Notes under the pieces: model-generated
Seen by the model: the letters and a program-made list of their open reading frames with translations, nothing else
What the model was told of the DNA's origin: nothing
Database searches by the model: none
Translations under genes and position numbers: made by a program
From: Flavobacterium sp. LC2016-13
GTDB taxonomy: Bacteria; Bacteroidota; Bacteroidia; Flavobacteriales; Flavobacteriaceae
Reading direction: 5' to 3'
Assembly (NCBI RefSeq): GCF_009707955.1
Contig: NZ_WMDQ01000005.1
Span: forward strand, 1 to 64,000
DNA length: 64,000 nt
Shown here: positions 33,836-42,316 of the stretch, one piece after another
Layout: the number at the start of each line of letters is the position of its first letter
Numbering within the stretch: the stretch's first letter is position 1

Positions 33836-35374
33836 TTACTTCATTCGTAATTCATAATTACGTTCAATCTCTGTTACTTCTTCTTCCGTCAAGACAGAAA
33901 ATTCTTTTTCAACAGCTCTTTTTGAAAGTTTTCCGTCATTTTGTTCCAAAAATCGAATAAGCAATGCAATCATTTTATCTGGCATTTGAAAAACATCATC
34001 CAAATAACTTTTCATTTCATCGTATTTTTGAAGATAAGTTACTTCTTGCGGAATAACATTTTCAATGGTGTCATTTACACAATCGTACAAAAACTCCGCT
34101 TGCTTTGTGGCATCAAAATAACGGTAAAAATCGATGGTTTCATTCAAAACTTCAATATTGTTAGACTTTGTTTTTTCCCATTCTATAAAGTCAAGTAATG
34201 AATGCGAATACGATTCTAATACATTTCGATAATCATCAATATGATTTAAAATAGAAGCCGAAACAGGAAAAATAATTCCCTGATGTGTAAATTTCATTTT
34301 TGATAAAATATGATGAATTAAATAACGGTGAATTCTTCCATTACCATCTACATACGGATGAATAAATACAAACCCAAAAGCGATTGCCGAAGCTGACAAA
34401 ACAGGGTCGAAATTAGATTCTTCGAGTTTTTTATAAGTAGCAATCAATCCATCAATTAGTTTTTCAATATCTTCTTTTTTTGCCGAAATATGCTCTGGCA
34501 TTGGTTCGCCGGTTGTACGTTCATGTTCGCCTACAAAACCACCTTCTTTTCTAAAACCCATTTCTATAAAACGGCTGTTTTCGATTACAATTTGCTGTAA
34601 ACGAATAAGTTCTTCCTTGTCTAAAGATTTTGAACCAGCCTGACCAATCGCTTTTCCCCAGCGCACAGCACGATTTGTAGTAGGATTTTCGCCTTCAATT
34701 GTAAAGGATGCTTTTGAATCTTTTAGTAATAAAAATGCAGATGCTCTTTGTAAAACATCTTTATGAAAGGTTTTTAAATAAGTATCTTTTTTTTGAGAAA
34801 GGTTTTCTTCGATATAACTTTTTAGTTTGTCTGTTTTAAAAATTAACGGACAAAAATCTACAGTTCCAGGTAAATTATTAATAATTCGATGACGAGCAGA
34901 TTTTAAGCCATTTGTTAAAGAAAATTGCTTCTTATCATCTATCAAATTAAGATACTTAATTTTAACATCGGCATCTGGAATATGAAGATTTTCGTTCATT
35001 AACCACTCATACAAAAACCAGATTTTTCGAACATATTGCCCTGTAGGTTCTTTATTTACAGCTTGTTCAATTTCTTCTCTTGAAATTTTATCAAAAAGCT
35101 TTTTAAAAAACAACAAATTGATTCCTTCATATCGCAAAGCAAATACTAAATGTTTTAGTAAAGTATCTTCAGGCTGGTAACTTGGAGGATAGACATCGAA
35201 ATTTTCAGTAGAATATTTTTTGTTTTTTTTGCTGATAATAGAAATAGTTGCGGGCATAGGTAAAGATAAATGCAAACCATCTATGATTGCTGTATAACCA
35301 ACTATTGTAGCTTCTTCTGGTAATTTTTTACCATCAAAAACAGACGCTGTACGAGAAATTAATACGCTATTCAT
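33836..35374 (-). CDS. Fic-domain protein (probable AMP transferase)
   Basis: A 512-residue protein with a complete Fic motif HPYVDGNGRIHR (339-350), the active site of nucleotidyl (mostly AMP) transfer to target hydroxyls. An upstream motif SFTIEG (223-228) fits the auto-inhibitory (S/T)xxxE(G/N) helix of class II Fic proteins, so activity is probably held in check in cis. The N-terminal 200 residues and C-terminal tail (winged-helix-like) are of unknown role. Target unknown. It is followed by a 58-residue wHTH gene upstream on the same strand. Confidence 0.88.
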   Translation of the reverse strand: MNSVLISRTASVFDGKKLPEEATIVGYTAIIDGLHLSLPMPATISIISKKNKKYSTENFDVYPPSYQPEDTLLKHLVFALRYEGINLLFFKKLFDKISREEIEQAVNKEPTGQYVRKIWFLYEWLMNENLHIPDADVKIKYLNLIDDKKQFSLTNGLKSARHRIINNLPGTVDFCPLIFKTDKLKSYIEENLSQKKDTYLKTFHKDVLQRASAFLLLKDSKASFTIEGENPTTNRAVRWGKAIGQAGSKSLDKEELIRLQQIVIENSRFIEMGFRKEGGFVGEHERTTGEPMPEHISAKKEDIEKLIDGLIATYKKLEESNFDPVLSASAIAFGFVFIHPYVDGNGRIHRYLIHHILSKMKFTHQGIIFPVSASILNHIDDYRNVLESYSHSLLDFIEWEKTKSNNIEVLNETIDFYRYFDATKQAEFLYDCVNDTIENVIPQEVTYLQKYDEMKSYLDDVFQMPDKMIALLIRFLEQNDGKLSKRAVEKEFSVLTEEEVTEIERNYELRMK

Positions 35375-35503
35375 TGTTTTTTATAAAAAAGACACGCTTG
35401 TTAAAAAATAAAGATACTTTTAATTTTTACAAAAAACAAACGCGATTCATAAAAATCAAACGCTAATAACTATTTTACAGTAAAAACGAACGCTGTTTGA
35501 AAC

Positions 35504-35680
35504 TTATTTTGCTTCCCAAAAGCAACGTTTAGGAGAAACTATTAAATCTTCATCCTTCAACATTTTCATTGCTTTATCTACTTCTTTTCGATCCAATTTA
35601 GTTAACTCAACTACTTTACCTACATTTACAGGCTGTTCGGCTTTTTTTATAGCATCTAATACTTGATTTTTGATTTCCAT
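35504..35680 (-). CDS. small winged-helix protein
   Basis: A 58-residue protein read from the DNA: it begins MEIKNQVLDAIKKAEQPVNV and ends KRCFWEAK. The pattern of three helices and a wing (VGKVVELTKLDRKEVDKAMKML) fits a minimal winged helix-turn-helix regulator, of a kind seen in Bacteroidota and archaea. It lies 129 bases upstream of the Fic gene on the same strand. Its role, perhaps regulation of the Fic gene, is inference. Confidence 0.7.
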   Translation of the reverse strand: MEIKNQVLDAIKKAEQPVNVGKVVELTKLDRKEVDKAMKMLKDEDLIVSPKRCFWEAK

Positions 35681-35958
35681 GATTTTTTATGTTTTAATAA
35701 TTGCAAAAATAATAAATATTTTCCTATAAATAATTATTGCTTTTTTGGAGTTTGTGATTAAGTTTTGAGCTTATTTTTTAGATTTCAAGATAAAACCATC
35801 CGGCAAATAGCATAAAAGAAGATTGATGGGCTATTGTTTTTATTAAATCATCTAAAAACTGTATTCTTACATAAATATAAAAACAGTATCTTACAAAACC
35901 GAACCTGTTTTTTACTGAAATCTATTTTTCTTTAAGATTTTTTAAATACCTTTGATTC

Positions 35959-36357
35959 ATGAGCACAGTAACAAAACCATATCATATAGGGCGAAAAATT
36001 AGCCGTATTCGTGAACTTAAAGACATGAAACAAGAAGCACTTGCACAGGCTTTGGGAACAAATCAGCAAGCTATTTCGGCTATGGAAAACAGCGAAACCA
36101 TAGACGAAGAAAAGTTGAAAGAAGTAGCAAAAGCTCTTGGCGTAACTGTTGAAGCAATTAAAAACTTTTCTGAAGAAAATGTGATTAATTACTTTAATAC
36201 TATTTACGATAATGACTTTAGTTATAGCAATGGAGCCATTCAATCAAATAATTGCTCATTCAATCCTCTTGACAAAGTTGTGGAGCTTTACGAACGTTTA
36301 GTGCAAGCTGAAAAGGATAAGAATGAGTATTTGGAGAAATTATTAAAAGGGAAATAA
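35959..36357 (+). CDS. XRE-family helix-turn-helix regulator
   Basis: A 132-residue protein with an N-terminal HTH (about 10-65: IGRKISRIRELKDMKQEALAQALGTNQQAISAMENSE) and a C-terminal coiled region (VELYERLVQAEKDKNEYLEKLLKGK). This form is common in Bacteroidota, often near integrated or accessory genes. It lies between the Fic and PIN/STAS/ATPase genes. Target unknown. Confidence 0.85.
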   Translation: MSTVTKPYHIGRKISRIRELKDMKQEALAQALGTNQQAISAMENSETIDEEKLKEVAKALGVTVEAIKNFSEENVINYFNTIYDNDFSYSNGAIQSNNCSFNPLDKVVELYERLVQAEKDKNEYLEKLLKGK

Positions 36358-36476
36358 GTTTTTTTTCTGTAGACAGGATTCAATATAAGTCTTTTCCTGC
36401 TTATAATACAAATCTATTGAATTTTAAACTTATAGGATACACCAGAAATTCATAGATAAAAGTAATTACATCACTA

Positions 36477-37094
36477 TTATTTACGCAATAGAGATTTATT
36501 TAATGTCAAAATTGGAAACGTAGTAGGGCAAAAATCACCGTCATGCGTTATTAGACAAATTTCAAGACCTGAGCTTTGTATAATATACTCAAAATACATA
36601 TCATTATAATCCATTGATGGTTTCAATTTGTTAAGCAGATCTGAGTATTGTATATTTGTGAAATAATCTTCAATTTGAATTATGTGCTCTTTATATGACT
36701 TTATATCATCTAACAAAATAGGGAGTTGAGTATTATAATCACTATTCACATTATCACGATAATCATTTTTAAATGTATATTGCTTATACTTAGCCTGACC
36801 AAAATATTCTTTCATGAATATTTCACGTAATGAAGTGTTGATAATTTCCGATAAAAGTGTATTTGATAAAACTATTTTTACATAAGTTCCCTTTTTTGCA
36901 ATACTAGCAGGCAACTGATTTAAACGCTCATTATGATTGATTATATCTTCAAGAAACGCAATATAAGGCTCTACATCTTTATCACTATCTGATAAAATTG
37001 TATACTTAAGAAAAGCAATCCAAATATTTGTATCTACAAAATAATATTTATAATCGAAATAATTAAAACCAACAATATTTTTAACTAAACCCAT
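36477..37094 (-). CDS. PIN-domain-like nuclease
   Basis: A 205-residue protein with PIN hallmarks: FVDTNIWIAFL with Asp21, LLSEIIN with Glu83, DYNDMYFEYII with Asp165 and LITHDGDF with Asp185/187. The PIN fold is a metal-dependent RNase found in toxins and RNA-processing enzymes. It is longer than VapC toxins (about 130-140 residues). Third gene of a compact operon after the STAS-like/HATPase fusion and the STAS-like gene (8-base gap). No VapB-like antitoxin is next to it, so control by the STAS/ATPase pair is suggested. Confidence 0.72.
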   Translation of the reverse strand: MGLVKNIVGFNYFDYKYYFVDTNIWIAFLKYTILSDSDKDVEPYIAFLEDIINHNERLNQLPASIAKKGTYVKIVLSNTLLSEIINTSLREIFMKEYFGQAKYKQYTFKNDYRDNVNSDYNTQLPILLDDIKSYKEHIIQIEDYFTNIQYSDLLNKLKPSMDYNDMYFEYIIQSSGLEICLITHDGDFCPTTFPILTLNKSLLRK

Positions 37095-37102
37095 TTATAA
37101 GT

Positions 37103-37441
37103 TTAATTAAATAAGTCTAATATTGCTTTATCAGTAGTTTTAAAGTTTGTAGTATTATGAAATTGGGAGTGTCTTAGAGAATTATTTATTTTTTCTTCAA
37201 AAATATTATTCCCTATATTTTCTAGGATAATTAAATCTCTAAAATTTTCTATTTCCATCGCCAATCTACCAAAAGAAGCATTGCAAAAACCAGAAGTTAA
37301 ATTTTCTATTTCGCTAAAATCAACTACTAATTTATTATTACTTTTAATCTCATTGGAAATAACATCATACAATGATAAGCCAGAACTTCTAAGAATTGCA
37401 TTAGAAGAACCAATTATTTCCTTAATTTTTAAGTTTGTCAT
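37103..37441 (-). CDS. STAS-like DUF4325 protein
   Basis: A 112-residue protein starting at the ATG at 37441; a longer start at 37492 would add a hydrophobic, probably non-coding, segment. The central LVVDFSEIENLTSGFCNASFGRLA matches the STAS-like DUF4325 pattern (a strand, then a Ser/Thr-rich loop and a helix). STAS proteins of the SpoIIAA type are anti-anti-sigma factors that pair with HATPase kinases. It is 67 bases after the HATPase gene and 8 bases before the PIN gene. Confidence 0.75.
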   Translation of the reverse strand: MTNLKIKEIIGSSNAILRSSGLSLYDVISNEIKSNNKLVVDFSEIENLTSGFCNASFGRLAMEIENFRDLIILENIGNNIFEEKINNSLRHSQFHNTTNFKTTDKAILDLFN

Positions 37442-37508
37442 AATTATAGTTATTTCTGTTATCAGTAGTACTAATATACAAAAAGTATGCAAATGTACAT
37501 AATTATAT

Positions 37509-38381
37509 TTAGTTTTTTAAAATTAAATTAATAGTCGTCCCCTTTATGTTATTATTTATCTTTCTAAATATTTTTTTATTATCAACAAACTCAAAAAAAG
37601 AATCACCCGAAATAATCTGCATAGAAGAACCACTTTCGTAACAATATTTCAAAACTCCTGACAATCCAGTCCCACCTGGCTCACCTATTTTAGTTGTGTT
37701 TCCACTAAGCGCCCACAGTATTGCATCTTTTGAACACATAATTGGAACATCATCATTTTGAGTACGAATTGCAATTTTTCCGAGAAACCCATCTCCATGA
37801 TCTACAATTGTGAATTTTGTTAAGTTCTTTCGTGGATACATTTGACCACAAACATAACAGCCGATACTTGAATTTGCATGAGTATCAATATTATCAAAAA
37901 TTTCAAAATAATTATTGCTAAGATTAATTTTCTGATCCACACTAAGATTGCTTAGCGACCTATGATTGATGAAGTTTGCTTCAATATAATTAACAAAATC
38001 GTCACTATTTGAATTATCAAAATTACCTAATGATATAGTAGATTCATTAATGTCATCAACCCTGAAACCTTCATCATCCATGACCATTTTAAAGAAATTA
38101 TTTCTTAGTAGTACATCTGCAACTGCACAAGATCCTATTGCATCAATTTCAAATTTTATATTATTCTCCTTTTTTAATGTATTGCAATATAAAATAAGAT
38201 TTGCTGACATATTAGCATCAAACCACTTAAGCTTAGAAAAATCTAATTTTATAATTTTATTTTTATGTTGATTACATATGGTGAAAAATTGCAGTAATGA
38301 TTCATAACCAATCATACTTGTCTTAATATCTCCCCAAAATGAATAATTTATTACTTCAATAGACTCTAGTACATTCACCAT
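37509..38381 (-). CDS. STAS-like/HATPase fusion protein
   Basis: A 290-residue protein. The N-terminal part (about 20-105) resembles a STAS-like fold (IIKLDFSKLKWFDANMSANLIL). The C-terminal part is a GHKL/HATPase: N-box around Glu160-Asn164 (FEIFDNIDTHAN), G1 box DHGDG (194-198) and G2 box GEPGGTGLSGV (233-243). A CYVCGQMYP cysteine pair lies at 175-178. There is no DHp histidine-kinase dimer domain, so it is not a standard sensor kinase. First gene of the operon with a STAS-like and a PIN gene. Function unknown; a partner-switch role is inferred. Confidence 0.72.
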   Translation of the reverse strand: MVNVLESIEVINYSFWGDIKTSMIGYESLLQFFTICNQHKNKIIKLDFSKLKWFDANMSANLILYCNTLKKENNIKFEIDAIGSCAVADVLLRNNFFKMVMDDEGFRVDDINESTISLGNFDNSNSDDFVNYIEANFINHRSLSNLSVDQKINLSNNYFEIFDNIDTHANSSIGCYVCGQMYPRKNLTKFTIVDHGDGFLGKIAIRTQNDDVPIMCSKDAILWALSGNTTKIGEPGGTGLSGVLKYCYESGSSMQIISGDSFFEFVDNKKIFRKINNNIKGTTINLILKN

Positions 38382-38792
38382 TTAACATGTTAATTATTTC
38401 AAATTTAACATATTTAAACCATATCACAAATTTTTATTCATTATCTTCTGTAATTTCAGCTTGACAGTTCAAATAATTTGAAGCCTAAATTAAAATAAAA
38501 AAATCATAGACAAATTTACAAAATGCGACCTACAATACAGAGACCATACGTCTTATTAAAAACAGTAAAGTACTAATTATCATATAATTATATTTTATAA
38601 AACCGAGAAAAATTGATTCAACCCCACAAACAGTGTTGTAAAAAAATAAATTCTTGTTTTTCCATCTTAAAAAGAAGTTTTTGCATTGGGATTATTACAA
38701 CAGAAACAACAGATTTGCTAATTGGAGAAAGTTAATAAAAAAACCCCGAAATACAGATTCCGAGGTTTGATATTATTTAAGTTAAAATTTAG
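38382..38792. other. intergenic region between the HATPase gene and tRNA-Ser
   Basis: Very A/T-rich. Apart from the terminator at 38735-38768, I see no gene, known RNA or att-like duplicate of the tRNA end. Confidence 0.45.
38735..38768 (-). terminator. terminator of tRNA-Ser
   Basis: On the minus strand AAACCTCGG folds with TTCGGGGTTT and is followed by a T-run, directly downstream of the tRNA. Confidence 0.75.
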
Positions 38793-38879
38793 CAGAGAGG
38801 AAGGGATTCGAACCCTCGATACAGTTACCCATATACTAGCTTTCCAGGCTAGCTCCTTAAACCACTCGGACACCTCTCT
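38793..38879 (-). tRNA. tRNA-Ser (anticodon GGA)
   Basis: An 87-base cloverleaf with long variable arm. Acceptor stem AGAGAGG/CCTCTCT; anticodon loop CTGGAAA on stem CTAGC/GCTAG gives anticodon GGA (serine, UCC/UCU). T arm GAGGGTTCGAATCCC. The CCA end is not encoded. A false reading frame over it (VSEWFKELAWKAS) is the usual artefact of serine tRNAs. Confidence 0.95.
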
Positions 38880-38939
38880 AAATTGGTCTGCAAAGAACAC
38901 AAAAAAATCTGAGTTACAAAAGCAAAATCAAACATTACT

Positions 38940-39809
38940 TTACATGCTTTTTCTAAATTCTTCCATAAACAGTTTTACAGCCTTTTTTTGGTAACTTCCA
39001 ATCGTAAGCATAAACGATTCTCTTTTCGTTGGAACTCCCGTAATTTGGATTGCTTTGAGATCGTCCCAGCCTTTTAAGGCTTTTTCGGCTACAATTGTCG
39101 CAAAATCACTTTCATGTACCATTTGCAATAGCGCATGAATAGAGTTTAATTCTATCGCAATTTTAGGTTTCATTTTATTTCTCGCAAACAATTCTTCAAC
39201 AAATTCTCTTGAATTCGATCCTTTTCCAGGTAAAACAAGCGGAATTTCTTCTATTCTCTTAAATGCAATTTTATCTAAAGCTGCCAAAGAATGTGATTTA
39301 GAAACCGCCATAACCATTTGCGAAGTAAATAAAGGCACTTTCTCAACAGGAAGATCTATTTCATGCGACGTAATAACCAAAACCAGATCTAACTCGTTAT
39401 TCATTAATTTTTGTTCTAAGGCTTCAGTTGTTCCGTATTCTACGACAATTTTAAGATTTGGGTATCTTTTTGCAAAAGCATTAACAACAGGCAGAATCAA
39501 AAGTCCAAAAATATAAGTTACGCCAATTCGTAATTCTCCGCCAATCATTTGGTTCAAATCATCAATTGCCTGTTTACCGCTTTGTACATTTTCTATAATT
39601 TGCTTGGCGTGAATCAGAAAAACAGATCCAGCTTCAGTAAGTTGTACTTTTTTACCAATCCTGAAAAACAAAGGCATTCCGAGTTCTTCTTCCAGTTTTT
39701 TTATCTGTTGTGATAATCCGGATTGCGTTACAAAACACAATTCAGCTGCTTTTGTAAAATGAAGAACTTCAGCTGTTTTAATAAAATATTGTAATTGATA
39801 AATTTCCAT
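38940..39809 (-). CDS. LysR-family transcriptional regulator
   Basis: A 289-residue regulator. The N-terminal winged HTH (1-60) has FTKAAELCFVTQSGLSQQI and KLEEELGMPLFFR. The substrate-binding domain (90-289) has two lobes. It is divergent from the MFS gene across a 91-base spacer that contains a palindrome, a classic LysR arrangement. It probably regulates itself and the transporter. Effector unknown. Confidence 0.92.
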   Translation of the reverse strand: MEIYQLQYFIKTAEVLHFTKAAELCFVTQSGLSQQIKKLEEELGMPLFFRIGKKVQLTEAGSVFLIHAKQIIENVQSGKQAIDDLNQMIGGELRIGVTYIFGLLILPVVNAFAKRYPNLKIVVEYGTTEALEQKLMNNELDLVLVITSHEIDLPVEKVPLFTSQMVMAVSKSHSLAALDKIAFKRIEEIPLVLPGKGSNSREFVEELFARNKMKPKIAIELNSIHALLQMVHESDFATIVAEKALKGWDDLKAIQITGVPTKRESFMLTIGSYQKKAVKLFMEEFRKSM

Positions 39810-39811
39810 AT

Positions 39812-39835
39812 TGATAAGTTTAAATACTTATTATC
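39812..39835. promoter_or_regulatory. LysR-type operator candidate
   Basis: ATAAGT (39814-39819), TTAAAT, ACTTAT (39826-39831): a perfect 6-bp palindrome in the divergent spacer between the LysR and MFS genes. Outer bases TG/TATCA extend the dyad imperfectly. Confidence 0.5.
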
Positions 39836-39900
39836 AGTAAAATTATTAATTTTTCTAATGAAATCATAATCCCGAACTTTGTAAAAAAATATCAAGCATC

Positions 39901-41133
39901 ATGTTTAAGGCCTTAAAATCAAAAAACTTCAAATTATTCTTTTACGGACAATCGGTTTCTGTAGTTGGAACCTGGCTTCAAAAAACGGCAGTAAGCTGGA
40001 TGGTTTATAGTGTAACTGGTTCGGTTTTTTTACTTGGCTTAACTACTTTTTTAAGTATGATTCCGTCTCTGTTTCTGGCTCCGTTAGCAGGAAGTATTAT
40101 TGGACGTTATGATAAACACCGAGCCATGATTTTGCTGCAATCTTTGGCAATGCTTCAGGCTGGTGCTCTGGCTTTATTGATTTATTTAAAAATATACAAC
40201 ATCAACTTTATTCTGGCGCTGAGTTTAATTCAGGGAATCATAAATTCTTTTGATATGACTTGCCGACAAACCATGATGATTGATATTGTAGACAACAAAG
40301 AAGATTTGCCAAATGCAGTTGCTTTAAACTCAACTTTAAATAATTTTGCCCGAATTGCAGGACCCGCAATGGCCGGAATTATTCTGCACAATTATGGTGA
40401 AGACATTTGTTTTATTGGAAATTTCCTGAGCTACATTCCGGTTTTAGTTTCTTTATTAATGATGAAAATTACGCCGCATATAAAAGCAACTGATAAATTT
40501 AAAATGCTGGAAGATTTTATTGAAGGTTTAGATTATGTGAAAAAAGAAACTGAAATGGCAAAAATGCTTTTAATGTTGATGTGCAGCAGTTTATTTGTTA
40601 TTTCTTTTAATACTTTGATGCCTGTTTTTGCCAAAGATATTTTTAGCGGAAATGCTGAAACTTTTAGCTGGTTTGAAAGTGCGGCCGGAATTGGTTCGAT
40701 TTTATCAGCAATTTATTTGGCCAATCTTAAAAAATCAGACAACATGAACAAAATAATGATCGCTGCGAGTTTATTATTAGGCTTTAGCATTATTATACTT
40801 GCTTACTCAAATAGTTTGATTATAGCGCTTATATGCATGGGATTAAGTGGTGTTGGAATGATGGCACAAACCTCATCTATAAACATTTACGTTCAAACTC
40901 AAAGTGCTGTAAATATGCGTTCCAGAAGTATTAGTTATTATTTAATGGCTTATCAGGGAATGATTCCTGTGGGAAGTTTAATAATTGGATATGTTTCGCA
41001 TATTATCGGAACAAGAACAACGGTTGCAATTCAGGGAATAATATGTATTGTTTCGGTAATTGTTTATGTGTATTATAAAAATCGCAGTTCTCAGGAAGAG
41101 TTAGAAACTTGTCCGGTTCATTATAAAAATTAA
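39901..41133 (+). CDS. MFS transporter, DHA3/EntS-like
   Basis: A 410-residue membrane protein with about 12 hydrophobic segments. It starts MFKALKSKNFKLFFYGQSVSVVGTWLQKTAVSW, the typical opening of DHA3-type exporters, and PLAGSIIGRYDKHRAM resembles the MFS loop motif. Members export drugs, macrolides or siderophores. Substrate unknown. It is divergent from the LysR gene and probably under its control. Confidence 0.88.
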   Translation: MFKALKSKNFKLFFYGQSVSVVGTWLQKTAVSWMVYSVTGSVFLLGLTTFLSMIPSLFLAPLAGSIIGRYDKHRAMILLQSLAMLQAGALALLIYLKIYNINFILALSLIQGIINSFDMTCRQTMMIDIVDNKEDLPNAVALNSTLNNFARIAGPAMAGIILHNYGEDICFIGNFLSYIPVLVSLLMMKITPHIKATDKFKMLEDFIEGLDYVKKETEMAKMLLMLMCSSLFVISFNTLMPVFAKDIFSGNAETFSWFESAAGIGSILSAIYLANLKKSDNMNKIMIAASLLLGFSIIILAYSNSLIIALICMGLSGVGMMAQTSSINIYVQTQSAVNMRSRSISYYLMAYQGMIPVGSLIIGYVSHIIGTRTTVAIQGIICIVSVIVYVYYKNRSSQEELETCPVHYKN

Positions 41134-41142
41134 AAAGGGATT

Positions 41143-41229
41143 ATGTCATTTCAACAAAACAGAAATCACATAATGTATTTACAGTTCGTTGCTCTCTGGA
41201 TGTGATTTCTCCTACGTCGAAATGACACA
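41143..41229. repeat. dispersed palindromic repeat, copy 2
   Basis: Same family as 1184-1275: ATGTCATTTCAACAAAACAG on the left and GATTTCTCCTACGTCGAAAT on the right, forming long imperfect arms, with a different central sequence. It lies between convergent genes. Confidence 0.75.
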
Positions 41230-41284
41230 ACGGCGCTGCATTTACTTCACTTAAATAAATTTATATCACTTTATGGTGAAAAAA

Positions 41285-42316
41285 CTATAACGAAATTTCT
41301 CCGCGTAAAGCAGTTTCAAAAACATCTTTAAATTCAGATTGTGGAATATTGTGTCCAAGCAAATACATCAATTTTGTAATTGCAGCTTCTGTAGTAATAT
41401 CTTTTCCTGAAATAACGCCAAGCGATTTTAGTTTTGTGCTGGTTTCGTACTGCCCCATATTTACACTTCCGCCAGAACATTGTGTTACATTTACAATGTG
41501 TAATCCGGACTGAATTGCTTTTTGAATTAAATTTAAAAACCAATCTTCGGTTGGAGCATTTCCTGAACCATACGTTTCTAAAACAATTCCGCGTAAATCT
41601 TTTATTGCTAAAATTGAAGATAAAACGACTTCGCTCATTCCGGGAAACATTTTTATAATAGCCACATGATTGTCTAAGTTTTTATGGACAATTAGTTTTG
41701 CATCTTTCTTTATTGGAAGAAATAAATGTTTATTTAGCTTCAAATGAACGCCAGACTCAACCAATTCAGGATAATTTGGTGCCGTAAAAGCTTTAAAATG
41801 TTCTGCATTTACCTTTGAAGTTCGGTTTCCGCGGTATAATTTATATTCAAAATACAAACAAACTTCATTAATAACGGGTTTTCCGTTTTCCTGAAGAGAA
41901 GCAATCTGAATCGCTGTAATTAGGTTTTCTTTAGCATCGGTACGCAAGTCCCCAATAGGTAATTGTGAGCCTGTAAACACAACTGGTTTTGTCAAATTCT
42001 CTAACATAAAACTCAATGCCGATGCTGAATATGACATAGTATCTGATCCGTGAAGAACCACAAAACCATCATAAGCTATGTAGTTTTGTTCGATAATTTC
42101 AGCAATTTTCGTCCACATTTGAGGATTCATGTTCGATGAATCCATTGGGTTTTCAAAAGAAACCGTTTCAATCGTACAATCCAGTTGTTTGATCTCAGGA
42201 ATATTTTGCAATAATTTACCAAAGTTGAATGCTTTAAGCGCACCCGTTTCAAAGTCTTTACTCATACCAATGGTTCCACCGGTATATATTAAAAGTATTT
42301 TAGCTTTAGAAGACAT
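41285..42316 (-). CDS. ansA: type I asparaginase
   Basis: A 343-residue L-asparaginase. The first catalytic motif is LLIYTGGTIGM (Thr in TGGTIG) and the second HGSDTMSYSASAL. PVVFTGSQLP and ETYGSGNAP are family typical. It hydrolyses asparagine to aspartate and ammonia in the cytoplasm. It overlaps the start of the acyltransferase gene's 3' end by 11 bases, so the two are probably translated from one message. Confidence 0.93.
   Translation of the reverse strand: MSSKAKILLIYTGGTIGMSKDFETGALKAFNFGKLLQNIPEIKQLDCTIETVSFENPMDSSNMNPQMWTKIAEIIEQNYIAYDGFVVLHGSDTMSYSASALSFMLENLTKPVVFTGSQLPIGDLRTDAKENLITAIQIASLQENGKPVINEVCLYFEYKLYRGNRTSKVNAEHFKAFTAPNYPELVESGVHLKLNKHLFLPIKKDAKLIVHKNLDNHVAIIKMFPGMSEVVLSSILAIKDLRGIVLETYGSGNAPTEDWFLNLIQKAIQSGLHIVNVTQCSGGSVNMGQYETSTKLKSLGVISGKDITTEAAITKLMYLLGHNIPQSEFKDVFETALRGEISL

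Noticed and set aside
38718..38900. Minus-strand reading frame containing VSEWFKELAWKAS
   Set aside because: It is a translation of the tRNA-Ser gene, a frequent annotation artefact.
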